In this document: in pieces, positions 26,856 to 38,500 of the stretch
Position numbering within the stretch: the stretch's first letter is position 1
Layout of the letters: every line of letters starts with the position of its first letter
Assembly: GCF_020832045.1 (NCBI RefSeq)
Contig: NZ_JAFIFK010000062.1
Span: forward strand, 1-64,000
Length of the DNA stretch: 64,000 nt
Direction of reading: 5' to 3'
Source: Halomonas sp.
Lineage (GTDB): Bacteria > Pseudomonadota > Gammaproteobacteria > Pseudomonadales > Halomonadaceae
The notes under the pieces: generated by a model
What the model saw: only the letters and a program-made list of their open reading frames with translations
Told to the model about the DNA's origin: nothing
Databases searched by the model: none
Translations under genes and position numbers: made by a program

Positions 26856-27407
26856 TCAGAAGGTGCGGGCCGGTGTGCAGCAGCTCACCAGTCGGCACGG
26901 CTCGCTGCCCGGGTTGCGGAAACGGTGGGGCACGTTGGTATCGAAGTAGTAAGCCTCACCCGGGCCGAGCAGGCGGGTTTCGGCGCCGATGGTGATCTCG
27001 ATTACTCCCTCGAGTATCACGCCGGCTTCCTCGCCCTGGTGGGCGATCATCTCGCGACCGGTATCGGTTCCGGGAGGATAGGTTTCGATCATGAAGGCCA
27101 AGGCACGGCTGGCACGGTTGGCGCCTATCAGTTTGTAGATGACGTCTCCGCTTCCCACGTCGGCCAGCTCGTCAGCCGAATAGAAGACTTGGTTGCGGCT
27201 CTCCAGATCCATGGTGAAGAAGTCGCCGACACTGATGGGAATGGCGTCGAGAATCTTTTTCAGCGAGCTAACCGAAGGGCTGACCTTGCCCTGCTCGATC
27301 AGTGAAAGACTGGAGTGAGTGACTCCGCAGCGTTTGGCCAGCTCGCGCTGGGAGATGCCGCGAAGGGTGCGAAGGGCACGCAGGCGTGAGCCTACATCGT
27401 CCGACAT
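26856..27407 (-). CDS. puuR: XRE-family regulator with cupin domain, PuuR-like
   Basis: Probable repressor of the putrescine genes. The 183-residue protein has a helix-turn-helix at about 8-60 (LRTLRGISQRELAKRCGVTHSSLSLIEQGKVSPS) and a C-terminal cupin at about 105-178 (ETYPPGTDTG...HQGEEAGVILEG...FDTNVPHRFRN). Both parts align with E. coli PuuR, which represses puuA and puuD and is relieved by putrescine. The start has GGAGA 4 bases upstream. It is detached from puuA/puuD by rmuC, the chemoreceptor gene and the small gene, and lies 58 bases downstream of gatB on the same strand. The gene ends one base from the stop of the convergent small gene. Confidence 0.88.
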   Translation of the reverse strand: MSDDVGSRLRALRTLRGISQRELAKRCGVTHSSLSLIEQGKVSPSVSSLKKILDAIPISVGDFFTMDLESRNQVFYSADELADVGSGDVIYKLIGANRASRALAFMIETYPPGTDTGREMIAHQGEEAGVILEGVIEITIGAETRLLGPGEAYYFDTNVPHRFRNPGSEPCRLVSCCTPARTF

Positions 27408-27430
27408 GGCGGTCTCCTGGTGTGAGAATT

Positions 27431-27457
27431 GCGCTGCCGCCTCGGCGGCGACAGCGC
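27431..27457 (-). terminator. Hairpin between gatB and puuR
   Basis: GCGCTG/CAGCGC arms with an inner CCGC/GCGG stem lie in the 58-base gap between gatB and puuR. There is no U tract. The position suggests it separates the gatCAB transcript from puuR. Confidence 0.4.
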
Positions 27458-27465
27458 GTGACGCC

Positions 27466-28920
27466 TCAGCACAGAGCGTCGAGCTTCTGCTTGAGTAACT
27501 GATTGACTTGTTGAGGGTTGGCGGTGCCGCGCGAGGCCTTCATCACCTGACCGACGAAATAGCCGATCATCTTGCCGCGCTTGTCCGGCTCGGCATCGCG
27601 GTACTGGGCCACTTGGGCCGGGCTCTCCGCAATCACCTGATCGATCATCGCCTCGATGGCGCCGGTGTCAGTGACCTGCTTGAGCCCCTGGGCCTCGATG
27701 ATGTCGTCGGCGCTTGCACCCTGGCCGTTCCACAGGGCCTGGAATACCTGCTTGGCGGCCTTGCCGTTGATGGTGTCGTCGATCACTCGTGCCACCAGCT
27801 CGCCTAGCTGGCGTGCCGCTATGGGGCTATTGGCGACCGAGAGATTCTCGCGATTCAAGGCTCCTGCCAGCTCACCTTGCACCCAGTTGGCGGCCTGCTT
27901 GGCATCCCCGCAAACCTCTTTCACTTCCTCGAAGTAGTCGGCCATTTCGCGAGTGGCGGAGAGTACGCTGGCATCGTAGGCGGAAAGTCCCAGCTCGTTC
28001 TCGAAGCGTGCGCGCTTCTCGGCCGGCAGCTCCGGGAGGTTGTCGCGCAGGTGGTCGATGTAGGCCTTGTCGAGTACCACCGGCAGCAGGTCGGGGCAGG
28101 GGAAGTAGCGGTAGTCGTTGGCCTCTTCCTTGGTTCGCATGCTGCGCGTTTCGTCGCGGTCGGGGTCGAACAGGCGTGTCTCCTGTACCACCTTGCCGCC
28201 ATCCTCGAGCAGCTCGATCTGACGCTCCACTTCATAGGCGATGGCGCGCTCGACGAAGCGGAAGGAGTTGACGTTCTTGATCTCTGCGCGGGTGCCAAGG
28301 GCTGCCTGGCCCTGGGGCCGAACCGAGACGTTGACGTCGCAGCGCATCGAGCCCTCGGCCATGTTGCCGTCGGAGATGCCCAGATAGGTGACGATGGAGT
28401 GGATCGCCTTGAGGTAGGCGGCGGCCTCCTTCGCCGAGCGCATGTCGGGCTCCGAGACGATCTCCAGCAGCGGTGTGCCGGCTCGGTTGAGGTCCACCCC
28501 GGTCATGCCGTGGAAGTCCTCGTGCAGCGACTTGCCGGCATCTTCCTCAAGGTGGGCGTGGTGCACGCGAATCGACTTGGTGGTGCCGTCCTCGAGGGTA
28601 ATCTCGACCTCGCCGGCGCCGACGATGGGCTGGTACATCTGGCTGGTCTGGTAGCCCTTGGGCAGGTCCGGGTAGAAGTAATTCTTACGGTCGAATACCG
28701 AGACTTCGGGTATCTCGGCATGGATCGCCAGGCCGAACTTCACCGCCATGGCCACTGCCGCTTCGTTAAGTACGGGCAGCACGCCGGGCAGCCCTAGATC
28801 CACACCGCACGCCTGGGTGTTGGGCTCGGCACCGAAAGCGGTGGAGGCACCGGAGAAAATCTTGGAGCGAGTGGCTAGCTGGACGTGCACCTCCAGTCCG
28901 ATCACGGTTTCCCATTGCAT
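27466..28920 (-). CDS. gatB: Asp-tRNA(Asn)/Glu-tRNA(Gln) amidotransferase subunit B
   Basis: Binds misacylated tRNA and activates its side-chain carboxylate for amidation. The 484-residue protein starts [15 protein letters not shown] and contains [40 protein letters not shown] and the C-terminal YqeY-like tail domain. Its ATG overlaps the gatA stop by one base. Presence of gatCAB implies that Asn-tRNA and/or Gln-tRNA is made by the indirect route. Confidence 0.98.
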   Translation of the reverse strand: MQWETVIGLEVHVQLATRSKIFSGASTAFGAEPNTQACGVDLGLPGVLPVLNEAAVAMAVKFGLAIHAEIPEVSVFDRKNYFYPDLPKGYQTSQMYQPIVGAGEVEITLEDGTTKSIRVHHAHLEEDAGKSLHEDFHGMTGVDLNRAGTPLLEIVSEPDMRSAKEAAAYLKAIHSIVTYLGISDGNMAEGSMRCDVNVSVRPQGQAALGTRAEIKNVNSFRFVERAIAYEVERQIELLEDGGKVVQETRLFDPDRDETRSMRTKEEANDYRYFPCPDLLPVVLDKAYIDHLRDNLPELPAEKRARFENELGLSAYDASVLSATREMADYFEEVKEVCGDAKQAANWVQGELAGALNRENLSVANSPIAARQLGELVARVIDDTINGKAAKQVFQALWNGQGASADDIIEAQGLKQVTDTGAIEAMIDQVIAESPAQVAQYRDAEPDKRGKMIGYFVGQVMKASRGTANPQQVNQLLKQKLDALC

Positions 28921-30380
28921 CAGGCGTTCTCCTCGGCGAAGGCAGGGCGTTGGCGGTGCCAGTCGGTGGCCTGCTGGAACTGATGGGCGACATTGAGCAG
29001 GCGCGCTTCGGTGAAGTGGCTGCCGAGTATCTGCAAGCCCACGGGGCGCTTGCCTGCCAAGCCGGCCGGTACGCTCATGCCGGGAATGCCCGCCAGGTTG
29101 ATGGCAATGGTGTAGATGTCCTGCAGGTACATCGACACCGGATCCTTGTTGGCGCCGAGATCGAAGGCGGGGGTGGGCGAGGCGGGGCCCATCAGCACGT
29201 CGACCTCCTCGAAGGCGTCGAGGAAATCCTGGCGGATCAGGCGACGCACCTGCTGCGCCTTCTTGTAGTAAGCGTCGAAAAAGCCCTCGGAGAGGGTATG
29301 GGTGCCGATCAGGATGCGCCGCTTGACCTCGTCGCCAAAACCCTCGGCACGACTGCGCTTGTACAGGTCGATGAGGTCGACGGGGCTGGCGCAGCGATGG
29401 CCGAAGCGAACGCCGTCGAAGCGTGACAGGTTCGACGATGCCTCTGCCGGGGCGATGACGTAGTAGGCCGGTATCGCATAGTGGGTGTGCGGCAGGCTTA
29501 CCTCGCGTACGCTGGCGCCGAGCGACTCGAAGACCTTGATGGCGTCGCGAACGGCGCTTTCCACCTGGGCGTCGAGCCCGTCGCCGAAATATTCCCGCGG
29601 CAGGCCGATCTTGAGGCCGGCGAGGGGGGTGTCGAGTTCTTCGGTATAGTCGGGTACGCCGCGCTGCACGCAGGTGGAGTCGCGCAGATCGTGACCGGCC
29701 ATGGCGTTGAGCAGCAGGGCGCAGTCTTCGGCGCTACGCGCCATGGGGCCGGCCTGGTCGAGACTCGAGGCGTAGGCAATCATGCCATAGCGCGAGACCC
29801 TTCCGTAGGTGGGCTTGAGGCCGGTAATGCCGCAGAAGGCAGCGGGCTGACGAATCGAGCCGCCAGTGTCGGTGCCGATGGCGGCCGGTACCAGGCCAGC
29901 TGCCACGGCAGCGGCGCTGCCGCCTGACGACCCCCCCGGCACCGCGGCGAGATCCCAGGGATTCTTCACCGGGCCGTAGTGGCTGTTCTCGTTGGAGGAG
30001 CCCATGGCGAACTCATCCATATTGGTCTTGCCCAGGCTGACGGTTCCGGCGGCAGCGAGCTTCTCCACTACCGTGGCGTCGTAGGGGGAGATGAAGTTGT
30101 CGAGCATCCGCGAACCGGCGGTAGTCTTCACATCACGGGTGCAGAAGATATCCTTGAGCGCCAGGGGGAGGCCGGTCAGAGCGCCTGCCTTGCCCGCGGC
30201 ACGGGCGGCGTCGGCAGCGTCGGCGGCGGCCAGGGCCTGCTCGTGGGTCACGCTGATGAAGCTGTTCAGCTCACTGTCGTAACGGTCGATACGGCCCAGC
30301 AAATGCTGGGTGAGTTCGCGGCTGGAAAACTCGCCGGCGTCGAGCGAACGGGTCAGTTCGGCAAGGGTCTTGTCATGCAT
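28920..30380 (-). CDS. gatA: Asp-tRNA(Asn)/Glu-tRNA(Gln) amidotransferase subunit A
   Basis: Amidase-signature subunit that releases ammonia from glutamine. The catalytic triad is Lys76 (LKDIF), Ser151 (GGSSGGSA) and Ser175 (GGSIRQP), with spacing equal to that of characterised GatA. The ATG at 30380 gives the usual [10 protein letters not shown] start and follows GGAG by 9 bases; an ATG five codons upstream is an alternative. The protein is 486 residues. It lies between gatC and gatB with an 84-base gap to gatC. Confidence 0.97.
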   Translation of the reverse strand: MHDKTLAELTRSLDAGEFSSRELTQHLLGRIDRYDSELNSFISVTHEQALAAADAADAARAAGKAGALTGLPLALKDIFCTRDVKTTAGSRMLDNFISPYDATVVEKLAAAGTVSLGKTNMDEFAMGSSNENSHYGPVKNPWDLAAVPGGSSGGSAAAVAAGLVPAAIGTDTGGSIRQPAAFCGITGLKPTYGRVSRYGMIAYASSLDQAGPMARSAEDCALLLNAMAGHDLRDSTCVQRGVPDYTEELDTPLAGLKIGLPREYFGDGLDAQVESAVRDAIKVFESLGASVREVSLPHTHYAIPAYYVIAPAEASSNLSRFDGVRFGHRCASPVDLIDLYKRSRAEGFGDEVKRRILIGTHTLSEGFFDAYYKKAQQVRRLIRQDFLDAFEEVDVLMGPASPTPAFDLGANKDPVSMYLQDIYTIAINLAGIPGMSVPAGLAGKRPVGLQILGSHFTEARLLNVAHQFQQATDWHRQRPAFAEENA

Positions 30381-30464
30381 GCGGCATGGCTCCATGAAGG
30401 CGTGCCGTTGAAAAGAGAAGTGGATCCTGCGGTACCTGTCGGCGTCAGGATGGGCGGCCTGGGT

Positions 30465-30752
30465 TCACTCGACGACGCGGGGAACCAGATAGAGACCGCT
30501 TTCCACTGCCGGGGCACAGCGCTGAAAGCGACTGCGCTGATCGCTCTCGGTTACTTCGTCGGCGCGCAGGCGCTGAGTGACGTCGAGCGGGTGGGCCAGC
30601 GGCGCAACCCCTTCGGTGTCCAGGGCCTGGAGCATGTCGACCATCTCGAGAATGCGCCCCAGGTCGTCTACATAGCGGGCGGCCTCATCGTCTGTCAGGC
30701 CGAGCCGGGCCAGGTGGGCGGCCCGCTGCACGTCTGCGTGTTCAAGCGCCAT
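30465..30752 (-). CDS. gatC: Asp-tRNA(Asn)/Glu-tRNA(Gln) amidotransferase subunit C
   Basis: Small subunit that stabilises GatA and wraps the GatAB interface. The 95-residue frame begins [17 protein letters not shown] and ends VPRVVE. It is embedded at the end of a longer open frame whose upstream part runs opposite mreB and is not coding. The start is 177 bases from the divergent mreB start. Confidence 0.95.
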   Translation of the reverse strand: MALEHADVQRAAHLARLGLTDDEAARYVDDLGRILEMVDMLQALDTEGVAPLAHPLDVTQRLRADEVTESDQRSRFQRCAPAVESGLYLVPRVVE

Positions 30753-30917
30753 GGGCTGAGTGTCCTTGCACGTATGGAGTGTTATGAACAGCAGGAAAAT
30801 GTACCATATTCGAGGCGAGTCGGGCAGTCTTGTCGCACGCGAGGCGACCCATGTCGCTTGCTGCACGGGGGTGGCGATGATACCGTTTGCATCCGCACTG
30901 CTCCCGGTCAGCACTAG

Positions 30918-31967
<1,050 letters not shown>

Positions 31968-32053
31968 CGTTGCTGCAGGGCCTCTTGCCAGTGCGAAACG
32001 ACGTATGAACAGGTGCGGCCAGTCGTGCTGCGCCCGGTGCGGGGGGAACGTCT

Positions 32054-32971
32054 ATTAAACCGCTGTTCTCGCACGGTTCAGTGCCAGGCTACCGCATGCT
32101 GATATGTGCGGTGGCCGCTTCTGCATTGATGTTCGTCGATCACCGCTTTACCCGCATGGAAGAGGTGCGCGCTCAGCTCACCACGGTGGTGGCTCCCGTC
32201 CAATGGCTGGTCGCTCTTCCCAGCGATGTCCTCACCTGGGGGGCACTGGCGCTTTCCGAGCAACGCGCGCTGGTGGAGGAGAATCGCCGGTTGCGCGAGC
32301 AGATTCTGCATCTGTCGCATCGGGTACAGCACATGTCGAGCCTCACGGCGGAGAACGTGCGACTGCGTGAACTGCTTGGTGCTGCGGCTCGCCTGGAGGC
32401 ACCCTACATCACCGCAGAATTGCTTTCGCTCGATGCCGATCCCTTTACGCACCAGATGGTTATCGACCGTGGGCGGCGTAACGGCGTCTTTGTGGGTCAG
32501 CCGGTCATGGATGCGTCGGGACTGGTAGGCCAAGTGACGGCGGTTTCCGCATACTCCAGCCGGGTGCTGATGGTGGCCGACGCCAGCCATGCACTGCCGG
32601 TACAAATCAATCGCAACGGCCTGCGCTTCGTGCTGCAGGGTAGCGGCCAATACGATGCGCTGCGCGTCATGCACGTGCCGGATACGGCCGATATCCGGGT
32701 AGGCGACCTACTGGTGACCTCGGGGCTGGCCGGTCGCTTCCCGGCGGGGTATCCGGTAGCCAGGGTGACCGAGGTGGTCCATGACCCCGGCCAGCCCTTT
32801 GCCCGGGTCACGGCGGAGCCCGTCGCGCGATTGCAGCGCTCCCGCCACTTCCTGCTGATCTTTCCGCCAGAACCGGCGCCGGTGCCCGACGACGAAATGT
32901 GGGATCTCGAGCTGCCCGATGAGCTTATCCCCGGTGCTTCATTGACGGCGGCAACGGAGGAGACGGACTGA
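32054..32971 (+). CDS. mreC: Rod-shape-determining protein MreC
   Basis: Bitopic membrane scaffold of the elongasome. It has a single N-terminal transmembrane helix, a coiled coil at about residues 65-105 and the two beta-barrel domains with DASGLVGQV and VGDLLVTSGLAGRFPAGYPVA. The upstream frame reads IKPLFSHGSVPGYR, which matches the conserved MreC N-terminus (MIKPLF or MKPIF...GY/QIR). This places the start at an ATT codon at 32054, with GGGGGGA 6 bases before it. The nearest conventional start (GTG, 32081) lacks a ribosome-binding site and would remove the conserved segment. The ATT gives 305 residues. The stop overlaps mreD. Confidence 0.9.
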   Translation: MKPLFSHGSVPGYRMLICAVAASALMFVDHRFTRMEEVRAQLTTVVAPVQWLVALPSDVLTWGALALSEQRALVEENRRLREQILHLSHRVQHMSSLTAENVRLRELLGAAARLEAPYITAELLSLDADPFTHQMVIDRGRRNGVFVGQPVMDASGLVGQVTAVSAYSSRVLMVADASHALPVQINRNGLRFVLQGSGQYDALRVMHVPDTADIRVGDLLVTSGLAGRFPAGYPVARVTEVVHDPGQPFARVTAEPVARLQRSRHFLLIFPPEPAPVPDDEMWDLELPDELIPGASLTAATEETD

Positions 32972-33462
32972 TGGCTAGCGGTTCGCGCACGGCGCTGCCC
33001 TGGATATGGCTGACGCTGCTGTTGGCGCTTTGCCTTCAAGTGATGCCGTTGGCCGAGGGCTGGCAGATCTGGCGCCCCGACTGGCTCGGGCTGATGCTGA
33101 TCTATTGGTGCATGACCGCACCCGACCGGGTGGGAGTGTTTCACGCTTTCGTGCTCGGTATTCTCCTCGATCTCATCGAGGGCGCTCCGCTGGGTCAGAA
33201 TGCGCTGACGCTCTCGCTGCTGGCCTTTCTAGCGGCGCTGGTCTATCCCCGTTTCAGAACCTACTCCATGGTGCAGCAGGCGCTGCTGATCTTGGTCCTG
33301 CTCGGTTTGGTGCAGCTCGTCGAGCAGTGGCTGCGTACCCTGTTCGGTCCCTTCTCCATGCATCTCGCTTTCCTGCTGCCGTCACTGATCGGTGCGGTTC
33401 TGTGGCCGTGGCTGGCCACCATGTTTCAAGCCGTCGAGCGGCGCTTGGCGAACCATGACTGA
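32971..33462 (+). CDS. mreD: Rod-shape-determining protein MreD
   Basis: Polytopic inner-membrane protein of 163 residues with about five hydrophobic helices, working with MreC in cell elongation. Typical segments are [40 protein letters not shown] and [10 protein letters not shown]. The ATG overlaps the mreC stop by one base. Confidence 0.95.
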   Translation: MASGSRTALPWIWLTLLLALCLQVMPLAEGWQIWRPDWLGLMLIYWCMTAPDRVGVFHAFVLGILLDLIEGAPLGQNALTLSLLAFLAALVYPRFRTYSMVQQALLILVLLGLVQLVEQWLRTLFGPFSMHLAFLLPSLIGAVLWPWLATMFQAVERRLANHD

Positions 33463-33472
33463 AGGAGGCGGC

Positions 33473-34069
33473 GTGAGTGAGCTGTCTGGTGCGGCCACAC
33501 TGTGTCTGGCTTCGGCCTCCCCGCGAAGGCGAGAGCTGCTGGCCGGCATCGGCGTCGGCGTAGAGGTGCGACCGGTCGATATCGACGAGACTCCACGGCT
33601 GGGTGAAAGACCCGAGGCTTACGTGACTCGTCTCGCTCGCGAAAAGGCGACGGCAGGTGCCCGTCTTTCCGTGCTTCCCGTACTGGGTTCGGATACCGCT
33701 GTGGTCTGCGATGGCCGGATTCTCGGCAAGCCTGCCGATCGGGACGAAGCGGCTGGCATGCTGCGCCTGCTCTCGGCCCGCTGGCATGAAGTATTGACCG
33801 CGGTGGCGGTGACCGGGCCTGCTGGGTTGCTCGATGTGTGCGTGGCGACCCGGGTCTGCATGCGCGCTATCGATGACGAGGAGATGGCAGCCTACTGGGC
33901 CACCGGTGAGCCTGCCGACAAGGCGGGCGCCTATGCTATACAGGGTTTGGCGGCCATCTTCGTAGAGCGTATCGAGGGCAGTCATTCTGCCGTGGTCGGT
34001 CTGCCGTTGTTCGAGACGGCGCAGCTTCTGTCGCGGCAGGGCGTGCCGCTTTGGAATGGTGCAGTCTAG
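33473..34069 (+). CDS. maf: Maf-family nucleotide pyrophosphatase (YhdE-like)
   Basis: Nucleoside triphosphate pyrophosphatase; YhdE-type members hydrolyse dTTP, UTP and modified pyrimidine nucleotides. The GTG at 33473 has AAGGAGG 5 bases upstream and gives 198 residues. Motifs are [12 protein letters not shown] near the N-terminus, then [12 protein letters not shown] and GKPADRDEA, and YAIQGLAA and [11 protein letters not shown] further on. It follows mreD by 10 bases and precedes rng in the usual order. Confidence 0.94.
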   Translation: MSELSGAATLCLASASPRRRELLAGIGVGVEVRPVDIDETPRLGERPEAYVTRLAREKATAGARLSVLPVLGSDTAVVCDGRILGKPADRDEAAGMLRLLSARWHEVLTAVAVTGPAGLLDVCVATRVCMRAIDDEEMAAYWATGEPADKAGAYAIQGLAAIFVERIEGSHSAVVGLPLFETAQLLSRQGVPLWNGAV

Positions 34070-34122
34070 TCGCGTCACTATGTCATAATGCGGCGAAGAC
34101 TGAATTGGACAAGGATTTCCGC

Positions 34123-35586
34123 ATGAGCGGCGAAGTACTGATCAATCTGACGCCGATGGAAACCCGCGTGGCGGTGGTGGAAAACGGCGTGCTGCAGGAG
34201 GCGCTGATCGAGCGTACTCGCCGGCGCGGTATTGTCGGCAACATTTACAAGGGGCGCGTGGTACGGGTTCTTCCTGGCATGCAGGCGGCCTTCGTCGATA
34301 TCGGCCTCGATCGGGCAGCCTTCATTCATGCCCACGAAGTGATGCCCCCCGGCACTCCACCCGAAGAGCAGGCATCCATCGGCCAGTTGCTCCACGAAGG
34401 CCAGGCCCTGGTCGTCCAGGTGACCAAGGACCCTATCGGCTCCAAGGGCGCGCGCCTGACCACTCACCTGTCGGTGCCTTCACGTTATCTGGTCTACATG
34501 CCCGATTCGCCCCATCACGGCGTTTCCCAGCGCATCGAGGACGAGCGTGAACGCGAGCGATTGCGTGAGCTTCTCGAGGAGAGTCAGAGCGAGCAGGAGA
34601 TCGAAGTCACGGGTGGTTTCATCGTGCGCACGGCGGCGGAGAACGTCGGAAAGGAAGAGCTCTTCGCTGACATGCATTTCTTGCTGCGACTGTGGCGCAA
34701 GGTCAGCGAACGCAAAGTGACCGCACCGGCACCCAGCGTGATCTATGATGACCTGCCATTGTTCATCCGCACCCTGCGGGATCTGATGCGTGACGAAATC
34801 GAGAAGGTGCGTATCGATTCACGGGAAAACTACGTCAAGCTTCTCGAGTTTGCCGAAGAGTTCATGCCCGATTCCACCGCCCGGATCGAATACTATCCCG
34901 GGGAGCGGCCGATCTTCGATCTCTACAGCGTCGAAGATGAAATTCAAAAAGCCCTCGGGCGCAAGGTGCAATTGAAATCGGGCGGCTACCTCGTCATCGA
35001 TCCCACCGAGGCGATGACCACCATCGACGTCAACACCGGCGGCTACGTCGGCCATCGCAATCTCGAAGAGACCATCTTCAAGACCAACCTCGAGGCGGCC
35101 AATGCGATTGCCCGCCAGCTGCGCCTGCGCAACCTCGGCGGCATCATCATCATCGACTTCATCGACATGGAAGACACTGAGCACCAGCGTCAGGTGCTGC
35201 GGGTGCTGGAGAAGGCGCTGGAGCGTGATCACGCCAAGACCAAGTGCACCGGTGTCACCGAACTCGGGCTCGTCCAGCTGACCCGCAAGCGTACTCGCGA
35301 AAGCCTGGAACAGACGCTGTGCGAGGCTTGCCCTACCTGCGGTGGCCGCGGGACGCTGAAAACTGCCGAAACCGTTTGCTATGAGATCTTCCGTGAAATC
35401 CTGCGCGAAGCGCGTGCCTACAACGCCGAGTCATATATGGTGTTGGCATCTCAACCGGTAGTGGATCGTCTGCTCGATGAGGAATCGGCGGCCGTCGCCG
35501 ACCTCGAGGCCTTCATCGGCAAGACGATCCGTTTCCAGGTGGAGGGGCACTATTCCCAGGAGCAGTACGACATCGTGCTGTTGTGA
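34123..35586 (+). CDS. rng: Ribonuclease G
   Basis: Endoribonuclease that matures the 5' end of 16S rRNA and turns over some mRNAs. The 487-residue protein begins MSGEVLINLTPMETRVAV (AAGGA 7 bases upstream). It has an S1-type RNA-binding domain at about 37-125, catalytic Asp302 and Asp345 (43 apart, as in RNase E) and the Zn-link cysteines Cys403 and Cys406 (CPTCGG). It lacks the long C-terminal scaffold of RNase E, which fixes the assignment. A possible -10 element, CATAAT, occurs at 34084-34089. Confidence 0.97.
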   Translation: MSGEVLINLTPMETRVAVVENGVLQEALIERTRRRGIVGNIYKGRVVRVLPGMQAAFVDIGLDRAAFIHAHEVMPPGTPPEEQASIGQLLHEGQALVVQVTKDPIGSKGARLTTHLSVPSRYLVYMPDSPHHGVSQRIEDERERERLRELLEESQSEQEIEVTGGFIVRTAAENVGKEELFADMHFLLRLWRKVSERKVTAPAPSVIYDDLPLFIRTLRDLMRDEIEKVRIDSRENYVKLLEFAEEFMPDSTARIEYYPGERPIFDLYSVEDEIQKALGRKVQLKSGGYLVIDPTEAMTTIDVNTGGYVGHRNLEETIFKTNLEAANAIARQLRLRNLGGIIIIDFIDMEDTEHQRQVLRVLEKALERDHAKTKCTGVTELGLVQLTRKRTRESLEQTLCEACPTCGGRGTLKTAETVCYEIFREILREARAYNAESYMVLASQPVVDRLLDEESAAVADLEAFIGKTIRFQVEGHYSQEQYDIVLL

Positions 35587-35593
35587 GCGGTCG

Positions 35594-38500
35594 ATGCATC
35601 CACTATCACGGATAGCGCGCTGGACTCTCACCTTGCTGGCCGTGCTGCTGGCGCTGATTGCCGTTTTGCTGGTGACGTTGCGGCTGGCACTTACCCAAGC
35701 CGACCAGTTGGCGCCCCGCGTCGAGCGTTTGCTCGAAGCGCGATCAGGGGCAGCGGTGCAGCTGCAAGAGCTCAACGCCAGCCTGGCTCGCCTCGACCCG
35801 GTCATGGAGGGTGCTGGGCTCTCATTGAGCACGCTCCCGGGGGAAGCCGGCCTGCCACTGCTCGAGGTCGAGCATGCCCGCCTGCGGCTGGACACGGCCG
35901 CCAGCCTGCGGGCCGGAATCCCCGTCGTGCAGGACGCGCGTCTTCGCGGACTAACGCTTCACCTTTACCAAGATGAGCAGGGTGGCTGGCACTGGCCGGA
36001 TCCAGCCAGGATTCCACCCGAGCTGTTCGACGGTGACTTCGATCTGGAAAGCCTCGATCAATGGGTCGGGCTACTGCTGAGCCAGCGCGCCTGGGTGGAG
36101 GACGTGCGAGTGGTGCTGCACGGGCGCGAGCGCCGCGTGGACATGTTGGCTCCCCGCTTGCTGCTTACCGGCGACGAGCGACGCGCACATCTCGAGGGGG
36201 AGGTGCATCTAGAGGGCCAGGAGGAAGCTTCGTTACAGGCCGTACTGGAGGTGTTTCCCGGACCTACTGGGTTTCGCGACTTCAGCGCCGCGCTGCAAGC
36301 CAACATGAAACTCGACACCCTGATCGATCTGGTGGAGGTGTTCACGCCCAATGATCCTTTGCGTCTCGAAGATGCCAGCGGCAACGTTACCGTCTGGGGG
36401 CGCTGGCATCGCGGCGAGCTGGCCGATGCACGTTTGGATCTCGATGTTCCACGGTTGGCGCTGCGTCGCGACGACGAGCCGATCGTACTCGAACCGCTGC
36501 GCGCCCGCGGCCAGTGGTTACGTAACGACGAGGGCTGGGAAGCCTGGCTGCAGGGCGATGCTTCGGCCGCCGACTGGGCGGAGCCACGGGAGCTCGAGCG
36601 CGAGCAACAGCCGGCACTGCCCCATTTCTGGCATCTTCGACACGACAACGAAGGCTGGTGGTTGACCACCAGCCAGTTCGAGCTGGCTTCGCTTGCCGCC
36701 TGGCAGGAGCGCGTGCTTCTTCCCGAGGGACTGGTGCGAACCATCGATGCGCTGGAGCCGCGTGGGCTGATTTCGGGGCTTGGCGTCGGCCGGCGAAACG
36801 GCCACTGGCTGGCCCAGGCCGCCCTGCATCAGGTCGAGGTGGAGCCCTGGGATGAAGTGCCGGGCGGTGGTCCCCTTGATGCCTGGGTCGAGGCGCGCGA
36901 TCTGTCGGGTCGTGTCGAGTTCGTTGGGGTTGGTGACCCGGCCCTCAAGGTGCCGCAACTCTACGAGTCTCCCATGGCGCTCTCTCATGCCAGCGGTGAG
37001 GTGCGCTGGGCCTATGAAGGGCCGCGCACCTTCGTCAGTGGCCGCGATCTGAAGGCAGGCTGGCAAGGCGCCGAAGTGGAGGGTGGCTTCGGTCTGGCCT
37101 TGGGGGGTGGCGTGCATGGCGGTCTTGGGCTGGACCTGCGCTTCCGCCATGTGGACGCCCTGGATCGGCCGTTGATGGACTGGCTACCTGCCAGGGTCCT
37201 GGGGGAGGAACTCGATGCCTGGTTGGCCGCCGGTGTGGCCGGCCGCGTACCGTTCGGCGAACTCAAGCTGCATTTGCCTCTCAAGCGCGGTGGAAGCGGC
37301 GTCGAGCCTCGTTTACGACTGGACCTCGAGATCGAGGATGGTCGCTTGCCCTTCGATCCACAGTGGCCGGTGATCGAGTCGGTTGAGGGTCGATTGACGG
37401 CAGGGATCGGCACGCTCGATGCGGACGTTCGACATGCCGAGAGCCTCGGCGTCATGGGCAGCAATGGGCGGATCACCATAGGTGACGACGTGCTGCATGT
37501 GACCGGTGACCTGGCTTCGGACGCAGATGGGATACGTCGCTATCTCCGCGCCATTCCCGTCGATGGCATGGAGCAGGTCGATGACTGGCGCGGTGAGGGG
37601 CGTGCCGTTGCCCAGATCGAGCTGATCACCCGGCTCGGGGAGGAGGGGTTCCAGCTAGACCTCGAAACCGAAGTGGACATGCAGCGCATCGTCTATCTGC
37701 CGCTTGAGGTGCCGCTGACCGATGTGAAAGGGCCGCTTGCCTGGCGTCAGCGAGACGACGACGGGGGGCTCGAGGGTCGTTTGCAAGGCCGGTTGTTCGG
37801 CGGGCCGGTCAATGCCGATATCGACACGCTGGCAGGTTACGTCGAACTCGATGGCGCCGTTGACGTCGCCAGGGTGCTGCAGCGGTTCGACGCCGGCGCG
37901 CTTGGCACTCGGTTGTCGGGGCGTTTGCCGTGGCGCGGGCGGTTTGCGCTGAGCGACGCAGGCAATACGTTTCGCTTCGACAGCAATCTGCAAGGGCTCG
38001 GCATCGATCTACCCGAGCCGCTTGGCAAGGCTGCCGACGAGTCTCGCCCACTCTGGGTCGTGGCCGATATCGATCAGCAAAGAGTGGAAGCCGAGATGGG
38101 CGGCGAGTCGCTACTGCGCTGGCGTGGACTGCCGTGGTCGGATCTGGGCCAGGGCCAGGTCTGGCTTGGTCGCCTGCCCCAGTCGCCATCCTGGCCCGAG
38201 CAGGAGGGCTGGTCAGTCACGCTCTACCAGTCACGCCTCGACCCGGTCGAATGGGGCGAGGCCCTTGCGCCCATGCTCGAGGGGGGGGATGCTGCTGGCG
38301 GTGACGGAGCATCGCCACTACGTCGCCTGCAAGTGGAGGCGGCCTGTCTCGTGGGGCCCAGAGGCTGCCTGGGTATCATGACGGCACTGGCGACTCCCCT
38401 GGCTGGCGGGGGTTGGCGTGTCGGACTTCAGGGCGATCTGCTGGAAGGCCAGCTGGAGTATCGGCCCACCCTGGCCGAACCGCTGGACATCGCCCTGGAC

